From positions 310,001-374,000 of the forward strand of contig NZ_LMUP01000014.1 of the NCBI RefSeq assembly GCF_009765875.1: a stretch of 64,000 bases of DNA, read 5' to 3'. The translations under genes were made by a program, and so were the position numbers. A model generated the notes under the pieces. It saw nothing but the letters and a program-made list of their open reading frames with translations. It made no database searches and was not told the origin of the DNA. The stretch's first letter is position 1; each line of letters opens with the position of its first letter. The stretch comes from Pedobacter sp. L105 (GTDB lineage Bacteria > Bacteroidota > Bacteroidia > Sphingobacteriales > Sphingobacteriaceae). This document shows, in pieces, positions 44,652-54,065 of this stretch.

Positions 44652-44694
44652 TTTTAAAACCGTGCCCACCTATATGGCAAACACGGGTTTAAAA
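44652..44694. terminator. Bidirectional terminator between convergent genes
   Basis: TTTTAAAACCGTG (44652-44664) pairs with CACGGGTTTAAAA (44682-44694) with one mismatch. T-runs lie on both sides. It separates the DUF3347 gene and the SDR gene. Confidence 0.7.
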
Positions 44695-44698
44695 TATT

Positions 44699-45466
44699 TT
44701 ATTGTGCAGTCATTCCTGCATCTATAACGTGTTCTGCACCGCTGATGTAAGATGATTCATCTGAAGCAAGGAATAGTACCAAATTTGATACCTCTTTGGC
44801 TTCTGCTAAGCGTCCCAGCGGTATTTGAGCAAGCGCATCACCTCCGTCTTCATTGGTAGCTTCAACCATCATTGGGGTGTTGATAAAACCAGGGTGTACA
44901 GAATTGGCCCTGATATTATTTTTTCCATATTCCACAGCTGTTGCTTTAGTCATTCCTCTTACGGCAAACTTACTGGCTACATAGGCAAGATTTGGAAATC
45001 CATAATTAGCTACCATGCCGGCAATGGAAGAAATATTTACAATAGATCCTATACCAGCTTTAATCATTGAAGGGACTACAGCGTGCATTCCATAAAAAAC
45101 AGAATGTTGATTGATGGCGCAAACTTTCAGATAATCGGCTTCAGTTAGTTCTGCTGTTTTTGCCAGGGGACCCAAAATGCCAGCGTTGTTTACCAGTACG
45201 TTAACGGGGCCAAATTTCTTTTCTGCTTCTTCAACTACATGAGCCCATTGTTCTGGATTGGTTACATCATGTTTTACAAATATTGCATTTTCACCCAGCT
45301 GGCCGGCCAGGGCTTTACCAGCTTCTTCTGATAAATCTGTTAGTATAACTTTAGCTCCCTGAGCGATAAATTCTTTTGCATGCGATTCACCCATGCCTCT
45401 GGCGGCTCCGGTGATGATGGCTACTTTACCTTTTAAACGTTCCATATTTATAAATTGATACATCAA
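44699..45466 (-). CDS. Short-chain dehydrogenase/reductase
   Basis: 255 residues; Met8 (MERLKGKVAIITGA) is the likelier start. The cofactor motif is TGAARGMGESHA, the NNAG motif VNVLVNNAGILGP, the catalytic Ser is in IVNISSIAGMV and the Tyr-Lys pair is in YVASKFAVRG. Asp in VILTDLS suggests NAD preference. The C-terminal LASDESSYISGAEHVIDAGM is the classical SDR end. Downstream of the AraC regulator on the same strand, 44 bases away, so regulation by it is possible. Confidence 0.93.
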   Translation of the reverse strand: MMYQFINMERLKGKVAIITGAARGMGESHAKEFIAQGAKVILTDLSEEAGKALAGQLGENAIFVKHDVTNPEQWAHVVEEAEKKFGPVNVLVNNAGILGPLAKTAELTEADYLKVCAINQHSVFYGMHAVVPSMIKAGIGSIVNISSIAGMVANYGFPNLAYVASKFAVRGMTKATAVEYGKNNIRANSVHPGFINTPMMVEATNEDGGDALAQIPLGRLAEAKEVSNLVLFLASDESSYISGAEHVIDAGMTAQ

Positions 45467-45510
45467 AGTTATGGGGAACAGATTAATGCTGCCATGTCAG
45501 AAACCTGATA

Positions 45511-46425
45511 TTACATGTCAAATTCCTCTATCAGCTCCATTGTCGCTGCTTGTTTACGGAACTGTGAAGGTGAATAGCCGGTGTGTTTTTTAAAGAATTT
45601 GCTGAAGGCAAAAGGGTCGCTGAAATTCAGCAAATAAGCAATTTCACTAAAATTGCCGGCGGTTTGACAGATCTGGTATTTTGCTTCGCTAATCACCTGG
45701 TTGCTAATGAGCTGTGTTGGATAGTGGCCGGAAATCTTTTTGACCAGCACATACAGGTAATTGGTGCTAACACACAATTTTGACGCATAAAAGGCTAATT
45801 GCCGGCTTTCTTTAAAATGGTTTGCCACCAAGTTTTTAAAGCGGATAAACAATTCATTCTCTTTATTTACAGCAACTTTAGCGCTCCCGATATAATCCCT
45901 TAAAAGGGTATCGGTTTCATAAACCAGTGCAGAGGTCAGATTTCTCGCTATCAGCTCCCAGTGAGGTTTGGATAGGTGTTGTAGTAAAGCAAAAATCTCC
46001 TTAAACGTGCCCAGGATCTTGTCCCTGTCATTATCAATAAGTTCAATTACTGTTTTTATGCCATGACTTAAAAAAGAATGGCTTTGAACAGAGAAAATAT
46101 TTTCATTCAGTTCATCAATGAACTTTCTGGTGAACAATACTAACGCACATTTTGTATCTTCAGATACACTGATTACCTTAAATACCTGTCCCGGTCTGTA
46201 GATCATCAGGGAGTTAGGAGATAATTTATAATACTGCTTGTCGATTTCAATTTCCAGGTTACCCTGGGTAATCATTCCAAAACAATAGTAAGTTGGATTA
46301 ACAGAAAAGGGTTCGTACTTATCAGGTACCTTGGTGAGGAAGAGGAATTCTTCTGACTCCGGCCACGATAATTCCCTGTAATCAATAATATCCCGGATAC
46401 TATAATCTATAATTTGGTGATGCAT
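45511..46425 (-). CDS. AraC-family transcriptional regulator
   Basis: 304 residues. An N-terminal cupin-like sensing domain (FGMITQGNLEIEIDKQYYKL, SPNSLMIYRPGQVFKVI) precedes the two AraC HTHs at about 205-300 (ASKLCVSTNYLYVLVKKISG, IAYLLNFSDPFAFSKFFKKH, TGYSPSQFRK). It may control the SDR gene just downstream. Confidence 0.92.
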   Translation of the reverse strand: MHHQIIDYSIRDIIDYRELSWPESEEFLFLTKVPDKYEPFSVNPTYYCFGMITQGNLEIEIDKQYYKLSPNSLMIYRPGQVFKVISVSEDTKCALVLFTRKFIDELNENIFSVQSHSFLSHGIKTVIELIDNDRDKILGTFKEIFALLQHLSKPHWELIARNLTSALVYETDTLLRDYIGSAKVAVNKENELFIRFKNLVANHFKESRQLAFYASKLCVSTNYLYVLVKKISGHYPTQLISNQVISEAKYQICQTAGNFSEIAYLLNFSDPFAFSKFFKKHTGYSPSQFRKQAATMELIEEFDM

Positions 46426-46562
46426 TGGTTATATGAAGTATATGAGTTCTGTGTTATAACAAATAATAACGCAATTTGTGTTCTCTTATTCTTCGAAAGA
46501 TAGGTTAAAAGGTGCTGAAAATAAAACCATTCATTAAGATAAGAAATGATTTGTTGCAGGCT

Positions 46563-46814
46563 TTATTTTGAAATATTGTGTTTTTTTAAATTCTCGTCGA
46601 TTACTTGCTGTAAACTGATAAATTCCTGATCGGTAAGGTTTCTCAAACCAGGGTTTATTACTACCCATTTTCCGTAGGCAGAACGTTCCAAACGTATGGG
46701 GTTAGGTTCTCCGGTAATCAGTTCCACTTTAAATTTTTCATTCTGATCGGATGCGGTAATGATCAAATCCAGTTCCAGACTGCGGACTTTAAATTTCACT
46801 GAAAACGTTTTCAT
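46563..46814 (-). CDS. Small conserved-looking hypothetical protein
   Basis: 83 residues (FKVRSLELDLIITASDQNEK, FKVELITGEPNPIRLERSAY), beta-strand-rich followed by a helix (DQEFISLQQVIDENLKKHN). No signal or membrane segment. No family recognised. It is monocistronic and 138 bases from the AraC start on the same strand. Confidence 0.5.
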   Translation of the reverse strand: MKTFSVKFKVRSLELDLIITASDQNEKFKVELITGEPNPIRLERSAYGKWVVINPGLRNLTDQEFISLQQVIDENLKKHNISK

Positions 46815-47130
46815 GCTATTTCTCCTCTATTTTTATCAAGTCTCTTCGAATTCTATGTAAACAAGTAAAATATATTTTTTGTTTTCAGGAAAGGAGAGCT
46901 GTTTGTTGTGGTCGATCTATCAATTTAATTAGAAAAGCTTAAAAAAAAATACCTGATTCGTTTGAGGTAATTACCTGTTTTTCAGTGTATAAAAACAGTA
47001 TTCGAAATTGTTTGAAGGGGTTCTTTTATTATATTTCTTTAAATTGGTTGTGGCGGCAAACTTTATTTGTTCAATAACGTTAGATAAATACTGGCTGAAT
47101 TATTGTACAACGCGCTCAACAGGATTTCAT
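46815..47130. other. Divergent intergenic region with palindromes
   Basis: 316 bases. A perfect 12-base palindrome AGGTAATTACCT lies at 46965-46976, and an 8-bp hairpin CTGTTTTT/AAAAACAG at 46975-46998. Both are upstream of the surface-antigen gene and could be regulatory. No gene is seen. Confidence 0.4.
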
Positions 47131-48351
47131 ATGATAAAATATATTCTACTCTTATTCTTACTATTACCGGCAGCTTTGTTTGCACAGAGCACTTCAGGCA
47201 TGATGCCGCAGGGAAATATTGTAAAAGATACCGCCAATCAGACGGATTTAATTGATCTTGCGAAAGATCTTTTCAGGATCAAGCCTGGTAAAGTTAGAGA
47301 ACAAAAAGGAAAAAGAGTATATTTTTCTATCCTTCCTGTCGGCGGTTCTGCTCCAGGTGGTAACGGACGTGCTTTAATTACCAGTACTACGGCAGGCATG
47401 TATCTTGGAGACCGCAGTACCACTAACATCTCAAGTGTAACTTTTGCGCCTTACTGGAATTTTGGCAAACGTTTTGGGTTGCCGCTGCGTTCAAGCGTTT
47501 GGCTTCCCGATAATACCTGGGTGATCCAGGGTGATATCAGGTTCCTGCATTATCCGCAATACACCTGGGGGTTAGGAAGCGACCACAGTTATGATCAGAA
47601 AACATTGGTAGATTATAATTATGTCCGTTTTTATCAAAGTGCGTTAAAAAAAATAGAGCCTTACCTGTTTGCAGGTTTTGGATATAATCTGGATTATCAT
47701 ACCAGTATTAAAAATGACGATCCTACAGTTTCTCTGAAAGATTATACCGGGTATGCTTATGGTACAGGTGGCAGCTCAGTGTCATCAGGGGTTAGTTTAA
47801 ATTTATTATATGATAGCCGTGGAAATTCAATTAACCCGCTTCCCGGTGCCTATGCAAATGTAGTTTATCGAATTAACCCGACTTTTTTGGGAAGTTCCAA
47901 TAACTGGCATTCCCTTTACGTGGATGTACGTAAATACTTCCCTTTAAATACAAGCAAACCATCGCAGCAGAACACTTTTGCAGTATGGTCTTATTTATGG
48001 ACCGTATTAGACAGTAAGGCACCGTATCTGGATTTGCCAAGTATCGGCTGGGATCCTTATAACCGTTCTGGCAGGGGGATAGACCAAAATCGCTACCGTG
48101 GTAAAACCCTGTTTTACTTTGAGGGTGAATACAGAAGGGATATTACTGAGAATGGCTTGTTAGGTTTTGTAGTTTTTACCAATGTAAATTCAGTGAGCGG
48201 TTCCAGCAGCTTGTTTACTTCCTGGCATCCAGCCGCCGGTACCGGTTTAAGACTTAAGTTTAACAAAGGTTCCAATACCAATATTGGGATGGACTACGGA
48301 TTTAGTAAAGGCTACAACGCCATTATGTTTAGTCTTGGAGAAGCATTCTAG
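47131..48351 (+). CDS. BamA/TamA-like (surface antigen, D15-type) outer membrane beta-barrel
   Basis: 406 residues from the ATG at 47131, giving a signal peptide (MIKYILLLFLLLPAALFAQ); the longer frame from 47008 has no signal. No POTRA domains are present. Barrel strands such as VSSGVSLNLLYDSRGNSINP, LPGAYANVVYRINP, YRGKTLFYFEGEYRRDITEN, GLLGFVVFTNVNSVSG and HPAAGTGLRLKFN (with NTNIGMDYGFSKG) match the Omp85 C-terminal barrel. It is probably a membrane barrel of the Omp85 fold with unknown cargo. Confidence 0.85.
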   Translation: MIKYILLLFLLLPAALFAQSTSGMMPQGNIVKDTANQTDLIDLAKDLFRIKPGKVREQKGKRVYFSILPVGGSAPGGNGRALITSTTAGMYLGDRSTTNISSVTFAPYWNFGKRFGLPLRSSVWLPDNTWVIQGDIRFLHYPQYTWGLGSDHSYDQKTLVDYNYVRFYQSALKKIEPYLFAGFGYNLDYHTSIKNDDPTVSLKDYTGYAYGTGGSSVSSGVSLNLLYDSRGNSINPLPGAYANVVYRINPTFLGSSNNWHSLYVDVRKYFPLNTSKPSQQNTFAVWSYLWTVLDSKAPYLDLPSIGWDPYNRSGRGIDQNRYRGKTLFYFEGEYRRDITENGLLGFVVFTNVNSVSGSSSLFTSWHPAAGTGLRLKFNKGSNTNIGMDYGFSKGYNAIMFSLGEAF

Positions 48352-48382
48352 CCTATTATAAAGTGGTGCTCCTGATAAAACC

Positions 48383-49627
48383 ATGAAAAAGAAAAAACTC
48401 ATTATTGCAGGCGGTGGTATATCAGGACTGGTAGCTGCAAGGGAATTAGCCGCCACTTATGAAATTATACTTTTGGAGGCTTTACCCCGCTTTGGCGGAA
48501 GAATATATACTATCAATAACGAAGTCTTTCCGAGGGCTATAGAGGCCGGTGCAGAATTTGTACACGGCAAAGCCGAGGAGAGCATAAAACTATTGAATGA
48601 AGCAGGCATTAGCTTTGTGAAAACAGGTGGTAAATCTTATCATCTGCAAAATACGAAGCTGGTGAAAGAAGGACATCATGACCCTTCCTGGGATGATCTT
48701 ATCAAAAAAATGGCGACTGTACAACAGGATATTACGCTATTAGAATTCCTGGATCTTCACTTTAAGACAGGCTTTGATAAACTGCGACAGCAGGTGATTA
48801 CTTTTGCCCAGGGGTTTGACCTGGCCGATATCACAAAAGTAAGCGTAAAGTCTCTTTATCAGGAATGGGCGCATCAGGGCGAAGATTACAGGGTAAGCGG
48901 TGGATATGGTCAGTTGATCAAATTCCTTGTAGCGGATTGTAAAAAAAAAGGTTGTGCGCTAATTACTAATACCCGTGTGAAAAAGGTTCAATGGGAAGAA
49001 GGATACGTACAGGTATTTGCGGAAGATGAAACTGTTTATGAAGCTGATCGCTGCCTGATTACCCTGCCATTGGGTATCTTGCAAAGCGAAGAACAGTCCC
49101 TTGTTTTTGTGCCGCCAATAGCGGAGTATAACAAAGCTTTTCATCAAATTGGTTTTGGAAGTGTAATTAAATTTATCTTATTATTCCGCCATAAATTCTG
49201 GAAAGATGATGCTGCCTTTTTTCACAGCAGCGAAGAAATCCCTACCTGGTGGACACAATTTCCTGAGCATTCTCCATTCTTAACCGGATGGGCAGGCGGC
49301 CCTAAAGCTATTGAATTGAGTGCTTTCAGCAGCGACGAATTGCTGGAAAAAGCCCTTAATTCCCTTTCTGCAATCTTTAATCTGCCAATGGAAGAAATTA
49401 AAGCACAACTCATCACTGGAGAGGTTTTCAACTGGCACAGGGAGAAATCTTTTTCAGGCGCTTACAGTTATGCTACTCCTGCAACAGCCGGGGCACTTGT
49501 ATTATTAAATGAGCCCATACAGCAAACGCTTTTCTTTGCAGGCGAGGCCTTTTATGCTGGTGATACACCGGGCACAGTAGAAGCAACTATTGTCTCTGCC
49601 AATCAAGTAGTTAAAAAGCTGAGCTAA
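48383..49627 (+). CDS. Flavin amine oxidase-type FAD-dependent oxidoreductase
   Basis: 414 residues. The FAD-binding motif is IIAGGGISGLVAARELAA, then IILLEALPRFGGRIYT. The substrate-domain and C-terminal FAD motifs are AEFVHGKAEESIKLL and TLFFAGEAFYAGDTPGTVEA. This is the monoamine-oxidase/phytoene-desaturase superfamily, most like small amine oxidases. Substrate unknown. It begins 31 bases after the surface-antigen gene and may be cotranscribed. Confidence 0.88.
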   Translation: MKKKKLIIAGGGISGLVAARELAATYEIILLEALPRFGGRIYTINNEVFPRAIEAGAEFVHGKAEESIKLLNEAGISFVKTGGKSYHLQNTKLVKEGHHDPSWDDLIKKMATVQQDITLLEFLDLHFKTGFDKLRQQVITFAQGFDLADITKVSVKSLYQEWAHQGEDYRVSGGYGQLIKFLVADCKKKGCALITNTRVKKVQWEEGYVQVFAEDETVYEADRCLITLPLGILQSEEQSLVFVPPIAEYNKAFHQIGFGSVIKFILLFRHKFWKDDAAFFHSSEEIPTWWTQFPEHSPFLTGWAGGPKAIELSAFSSDELLEKALNSLSAIFNLPMEEIKAQLITGEVFNWHREKSFSGAYSYATPATAGALVLLNEPIQQTLFFAGEAFYAGDTPGTVEATIVSANQVVKKLS

Positions 49628-49688
49628 ATTTTCGTTAAACCTTCACATTTTTCCATAGTCATAGAGTTAGATACCAATTTTTAACATT

Positions 49689-49991
49689 ATGATGAAGTTA
49701 TCAAAAACACTGGTTTTATTGTTACTATTGTCTCTTGGAGGGGCAAAGTCTTATGCTCAGTTTGTAGTTCGTATCCGTCCGGAGCGTCCTGTAAGGGTTA
49801 TTAACAGAAGGCCACCGCCTCCCTCACGTGATCACGTTTGGGTAGAGGAAGACTGGGTACCTCAAAATGGTACTTATGTTTGGCATGGCGGTTACTGGGC
49901 AGCGCCGCCGCGTCACGGAGCAATTTACGTACAGGGACACTGGAAAGATACCCGCAGGGGTACGATGTGGATACCAGGACACTGGAGATAA
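49689..49991 (+). CDS. YXWGXW-repeat secreted protein
   Basis: 100 residues. The signal peptide ends near GGAKSYAQ. After a Pro/Arg-rich linker there are repeated WxxxxGxYxWxxGxW motifs: DHVWVEEDWVPQNGTYVWHG, GYWAAPPRHG, AIYVQGHWKDTRRG and TMWIPGHWR. This is the YXWGXW/BcpO family, small periplasmic or surface proteins of unknown function. The terminator at 49999 follows directly. Confidence 0.85.
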   Translation: MMKLSKTLVLLLLLSLGGAKSYAQFVVRIRPERPVRVINRRPPPPSRDHVWVEEDWVPQNGTYVWHGGYWAAPPRHGAIYVQGHWKDTRRGTMWIPGHWR

Positions 49992-49998
49992 TTTATAT

Positions 49999-50031
49999 AG
50001 GGCTGTTTCATTGAAACAGCCCTATTTTGTT
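49999..50031 (+). terminator. Terminator of the YXWGXW gene
   Basis: A perfect 11-bp stem (AGGGCTGTTTC / GAAACAGCCCT) with a 3-base loop is followed by ATTTTGTT. The group II intron relic begins immediately afterward. Confidence 0.88.
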
Positions 50032-50225
50032 GTGTGCCCGGCATGTGCACAAACTCTGGGGTTATAGTCCCGAACGCCCCTTATAGTAGGAAGCATTAAC
50101 TTAAGGCAAGGGGGGCATCATCAGGTAGAGGCTAAGTAGCCATTGATCAAAGTCAACTGGAAAAGGGAGAATTTCGCCCACAAGCTGTTAAACGTGGGGG
50201 CTAATGCAAATGGCGGCATTCTTTT
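50032..50225 (+). mobile_element. 5' relic of a group IIC intron (domain I portion)
   Basis: The sequence starts GTGTGCCCGGCATGTGCAC and continues with GTCCCGAAC and GCAAGGG. This resembles the 5' domain I of class C group II introns such as that of Oceanobacillus iheyensis, from memory. Class C introns insert directly behind terminator hairpins, exactly as here. There is no reverse-transcriptase frame and no domain V hairpin, so it is a dead fragment. The right boundary, near 50225, is uncertain. Confidence 0.6.
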
Positions 50226-50486
50226 ATTTGGTATAGTAATGAACATTTTAACTTTAAATTGATGATCAATTGTCTTTTCCAGACATTCGGCCCTAAAAAA
50301 TTGGAATATTTAAAATAAATGACATTTCTTTGGTATCTAACAGGCAACTTTAGAGAAGTTGCTAAGACATAAGATCAGTTAGATTGTGTTAACAGTAAGG
50401 TTACAGAACACACCAGTCTCCCTAAACGAAAGTTTGCCTTTTTTAAATGCAATTTGGTTTGGATCATAAAATATAGATACCTGATA

Positions 50487-52284
50487 ATGATCAGTAAAAA
50501 ACAATTATTGAATACATTTTTTATTTTCATTATTTCATATAACCCCTTGTTAGCACAAAACAACCTGATGAAAGAGCTAACTATCGGGGCGCAAACAAAG
50601 GAGCCGATAGCACACTTATTGGAACAGATTTCGGGTAAACAAAACTTTTCCTTCGCTTATAATAATAAAGTGGTCCCGGCAGACAGCCTGGTATCTGTGT
50701 CTGGCTATAGGGGAACGCTATCGGGTTTACTGGAAAAAATGCTTGGGGAAAGTTACGAGTTTAAAGAAGTCCCGGGATATATTGTACTAAGATATGCACC
50801 CCTAAAATTATTCATTTTGGCCGAAGGTTATAAAGACTAGGGGGCAGACCGTATTAAAAGGATATGTGCGCGATATTTCCGATCAGAGACCTGTAGTACA
50901 GGCCAGTGTTTACGAAAAAAATCTCCTGTTGTCTACACTTACTGATGATCGCGGATATTTTGAGTTGAAACTAAAAAATTTTACAGGATCAGTAACGCTT
51001 ACCGCAAGTAAGGAAGATTATCGTACCACTTCAGTAAATTTACTGCCTGAAGTTATTGTTAACGACAAAAGCCCCAACAAAAAATATAAATATTACCCCG
51101 ATAATGCCACAGGCAACGATGTCGAGCATAGCAGGTTCGCACGGTTTTTTATCAGCTCGAAACAATTGTTGCAGGCATTAAATGTCGGCAATTTTTTCGC
51201 TTCCAGTCCTTATCAGATTTCACTTGTTCCCGGCCTAAGCACACACGGCTTATACAACAGCCAGGTAATTGATCATCTTTCGTTAAACTTACTCGGCGGT
51301 TATACCGCAGGGATAGATGGTGTTGAACTGGCAAGTCTGTTTAATATAAACCGAAAGGATATGAGCTTTATATAGGCAGCGGCTATTTTTAATTTTGTAG
51401 GCGGCAGTACTGAGGGAGTGCAATTTGCCGGTGTGTATAACCGGGTTTTAAATAAGGCTACCGGACTGCAGTTTGCAGGTCTGGCCAATAAAACCACCCG
51501 GTTTATCGGTGGATTACAGTTTGCCACCCTGGCTAATATGGATCAACAAGCTGCTGGCATTCAGCTTGCAGGGTTGATGAATAGTGCGGTTGGCAGTAAG
51601 GGAATAGCGATTGCCGGGCTCACCAATATTGCCCGCGACAGTAGCAGGATTCAGATAGCCGGATTGATAAATAAAAGTAGATATTCTTCTTTTCTACAGT
51701 TTAGCAGCTTAAATATTGCCGAAAAAGTAAGAGGTATCCAGCTAGGACTTATTAATATGGCCGATAGCAGTGATTATGCCGTGGGAGTTATCAATATCAT
51801 TAAAAATGGAGAAAAAAGTATAAGCTTAAGTACTGATCAATCTTTTTTCACCCATGCAGATTTTCGGTCGGGCGGCAAGGTATTATATGGTTTGATTGGT
51901 TTTGGCTATCAGCCGGGCGCTGAAAAGATACAATATGCGCTCAACGTGGGAATCGGAGTCCATGTAATGAACTACGAAAAGTTCTTTTTAGATACTGAAT
52001 GTGAAGTATTGTTCTTTGTGGACTTCAGCGACAAAAGTTTTCGAACCAGTTCCGCCATGATTCTTCCAGGCTATAAATTAAACAAGCACTGGGAGATATT
52101 CGCCGGCCCTGCTATCAACTTTGCATCAGCCGATAAGGATGATGCGGTAAAAACTAATGGCTGGATATGGAGCAGGTCTTTTAACAATGAGCACGTAAGT
52201 ACTTTTTTTTTTGGTTTTAAATCTGCACTATTTTATGATATAAGTGCCGCCTGCTTTTTGTACATGCAGATCAGGTGTAGTTAA
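50487..52284 (+). pseudogene. Broken STN-domain / beta-barrel gene (frameshift and amber codon)
   Basis: One ancestral protein lies in two frames. From the ATG at 50487, a signal peptide and STN domain (ISGKQNFSFAYNNKVVPADS) run to TAG at 50838-50840. The reading then shifts (near 50820-50838) to a carboxypeptidase-like beta domain (GYVRDISDQRPVVQASVYEK) and runs to an in-frame TAG at 51373-51375. The same frame continues with pentad-like repeats (GVQFAGVYNRVLNKATGLQF, AGLANKTTRFIGGLQF, AGIQLAGLMNSAVG) and a barrel (YALNVGIGVHVMNYEKFFLD). The 3' end overlaps fecR. Two independent lesions make it a pseudogene rather than a recoding event. Confidence 0.75.
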
Positions 52285-53214
52285 ACTAATCAGGTTCAAT
52301 ATACTGTTCAGCGAGTCCTGAAGCCTGATGGTAATCGTAATCGGTGCGTTACGGAGTGCACTGTTCTCAATCCTAATATCAGTGCCATAAGCTTCATTCA
52401 ATACGTCAATTAATCGCCATAGTGGCGTTTTGTTGGCGACAAAGGTATTGCTCATATAGTAATTATATAGTTCATCGCTGTTCCTTTTGACCGAAAATCC
52501 TTTATCCCCAGCTTTTATATTTACCATTTGCTGCGCATTTAGCTGCACGGCATCTTTGTCCCTGCTTACCTTCACTGTCCCGCTCTCCACAATAACCTCG
52601 GTATTATGCTGCCTGCTTTTTATGTTAAACGCGGTACCTACGTCCCGTACATTTACATCCTCCACCTGTGCAGTAAATGGTAACGCATCATTATGCTTAA
52701 CATTGAAAAAAGCCTCACCGGTAAGTTTGACCGTTCTTTTCGATTTAAAATTACGCGAATAAGTAAGCGTGGAATTTTTATTGATATGTAGTATGGATCC
52801 ATCTGGCAAAGTATCTACGCGTACCTCGCTTTTAGCTCGTAAAGTTATCCAGCCGGCAGATTCGCCACTTTTACTGCTATACAAATAAGAAGCCATCCAT
52901 CCGCCTGCTGTCAACAGGAACATAACGGCTGCTATTTTGAGCCAATTTGCATAAACGCGCATTGGGGTAATCCTGACCTTTTCATTTCTTGTCGTGTCCC
53001 TTTTGCTTTTAAATCTTTCCCATGCTTCAGTTTCATCCATCGGACTAACCTGCGCCAAACGGTTGCTGGTTTCAAGTATGGTCTTTATTTCTTCAAGTTT
53101 CCTCGTATTAGCGCTACTGGCGGCCGCCCATGCTTCAACTTTCAGTGCTTCGTCATTACTGCCTTCACCAAGCAAATACTTGATCAGTAGGTCTTCGCTC
53201 ATATGTTGTTTCAT
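52228..53214 (-). CDS. FecR-family anti-sigma factor
   Basis: 328 residues. N-terminal cytoplasmic FecR-N region (LIKYLLGEGSNDEALKVEAW), a membrane helix at about 93-110 (WLKIAAVMFLLTAGGWMASY), then the periplasmic FecR domain (LPDGSILHINKNSTLTYSRN, RTVKLTGEAFFNVKHNDALP, DVGTAFNIKSRQHNTEVIVE) and C-terminal DUF4974-like part (PLWRLIDVLNEAYGTDIRIE). It is intact. It overlaps the broken sigma gene by four bases. No SusC/SusD-type genes follow, unlike the usual arrangement. Confidence 0.9.
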   Translation of the reverse strand: MKQHMSEDLLIKYLLGEGSNDEALKVEAWAAASSANTRKLEEIKTILETSNRLAQVSPMDETEAWERFKSKRDTTRNEKVRITPMRVYANWLKIAAVMFLLTAGGWMASYLYSSKSGESAGWITLRAKSEVRVDTLPDGSILHINKNSTLTYSRNFKSKRTVKLTGEAFFNVKHNDALPFTAQVEDVNVRDVGTAFNIKSRQHNTEVIVESGTVKVSRDKDAVQLNAQQMVNIKAGDKGFSVKRNSDELYNYYMSNTFVANKTPLWRLIDVLNEAYGTDIRIENSALRNAPITITIRLQDSLNSILNLISLTTPDLHVQKAGGTYIIK

Positions 53215-53786
53215 GGTCGAAAAATATTAGATAGCACTAATGCTATGATAGGTAAAAAATCTTTCATTTCTTTTCTCAATATCCTTATGGCCTTTCCCAT
53301 ATGTGTTTCTACTGTTTTTATAGAAATATTCAATTGATCTGCGATCTGTTGGTATTTCAATTTTTCAAAACGGCTCAGGTGAAATATAGCCCGGCATTTT
53401 TCAGGCAATTTGCTTAAAGCGTCTTGTAGAAGCCGTTCCAACTCTTTCATGGTTAATTTTTGATCGGCGTCATCGGAATGATCTGTTATGGAAGAAGTAG
53501 TAGTAACTTGATATTTCAACTGAACCTTTTGCCCCCTTATATAGTTGAGGCTACTGTGGTATACTGATTTGTATAAATAAGATTTAACCGATGTCCTGAT
53601 CTTCAAGTCTTCATTTTTTTTCCAAAGTTTAAGAAATATAGTCTGCACAATTTCTTACGCCACATCCCAATCCCCCAACAAAGAGTAAGCATAGGCACGC
53701 AGCTCCCGGAAATATTTTTTGTATAGTTGCTCAAAAATAGCCTCATTGCTGAACAGCAAATCGTTCATTACTTCATTATTATTCAT
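53211..53786 (-). pseudogene. ECF sigma factor gene interrupted by a single ochre codon
   Basis: Reading from the ATG at 53786 gives NNNEVMNDLLFSNEAIFEQL, then YKKYFRELRAYAYSLLGDWD and VA. Codon 44 is TAA (53657-53655), and the same frame then continues EIVQTIFLKLWKKNEDLKIR through sigma regions 2 and 4 (EKCRAIFHLSRFEKLKYQQI, ADQLNISIKTVETHMGKAIR). Homologues usually have an Asp or Glu at that place, so one base change (GAA to TAA) explains it. The part from 53648 could start at a GTG but would lack most of region 2. Confidence 0.75.
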
Positions 53787-53929
53787 TAAACGTTTTCAAG
53801 ATAAACATATTCACCGGAAATGAATAGGTCTTTTGCTGTCAGTTGTACAAAGCCAACCCCCGCTGTAATTAAATCCACTGTTAAAAATAATCTAATGACT
53901 TCATTTTTTACTTTTCTTAAAAGTTTCAT
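53786..53929 (-). CDS. Possible small coupled protein upstream of the ECF sigma gene
   Basis: ATG at 53929, TAA at 53788-53786, 47 residues (MKLLRKVKNEVIRLFLTVDL, then ITAGVGFVQLTAKDLFISGE). Its stop overlaps the sigma start as TAATG, which suggests translational coupling. A basic N-terminus and weak hydrophobic stretch are present. No homologue recognised; it may be spurious. Confidence 0.3.
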   Translation of the reverse strand: MKLLRKVKNEVIRLFLTVDLITAGVGFVQLTAKDLFISGEYVYLENV

Positions 53930-54065
53930 ATGATTGTTATCTGTTATTTATAATTTCTGTTCCTTACGCCACTAACTCAATGTTTTTGATGAGCATGAAA
54001 CTTGTGAACACAGAATATGATTTGCCTGGCCCTGTTGCAAAATTTTTATTCTATTCAATAGAACA

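Noticed and set aside
47008..47130. Upstream extension of the surface-antigen gene.
   Set aside because: It places hydrophobic residues before a clear signal peptide that starts at the ATG at 47131.
51373..51375. Amber codon read as recoding (for example pyrrolysine) or programmed readthrough.
   Set aside because: The same gene also has a frameshift, and the neighbouring sigma gene an ochre codon, so gene decay is the simpler reading.
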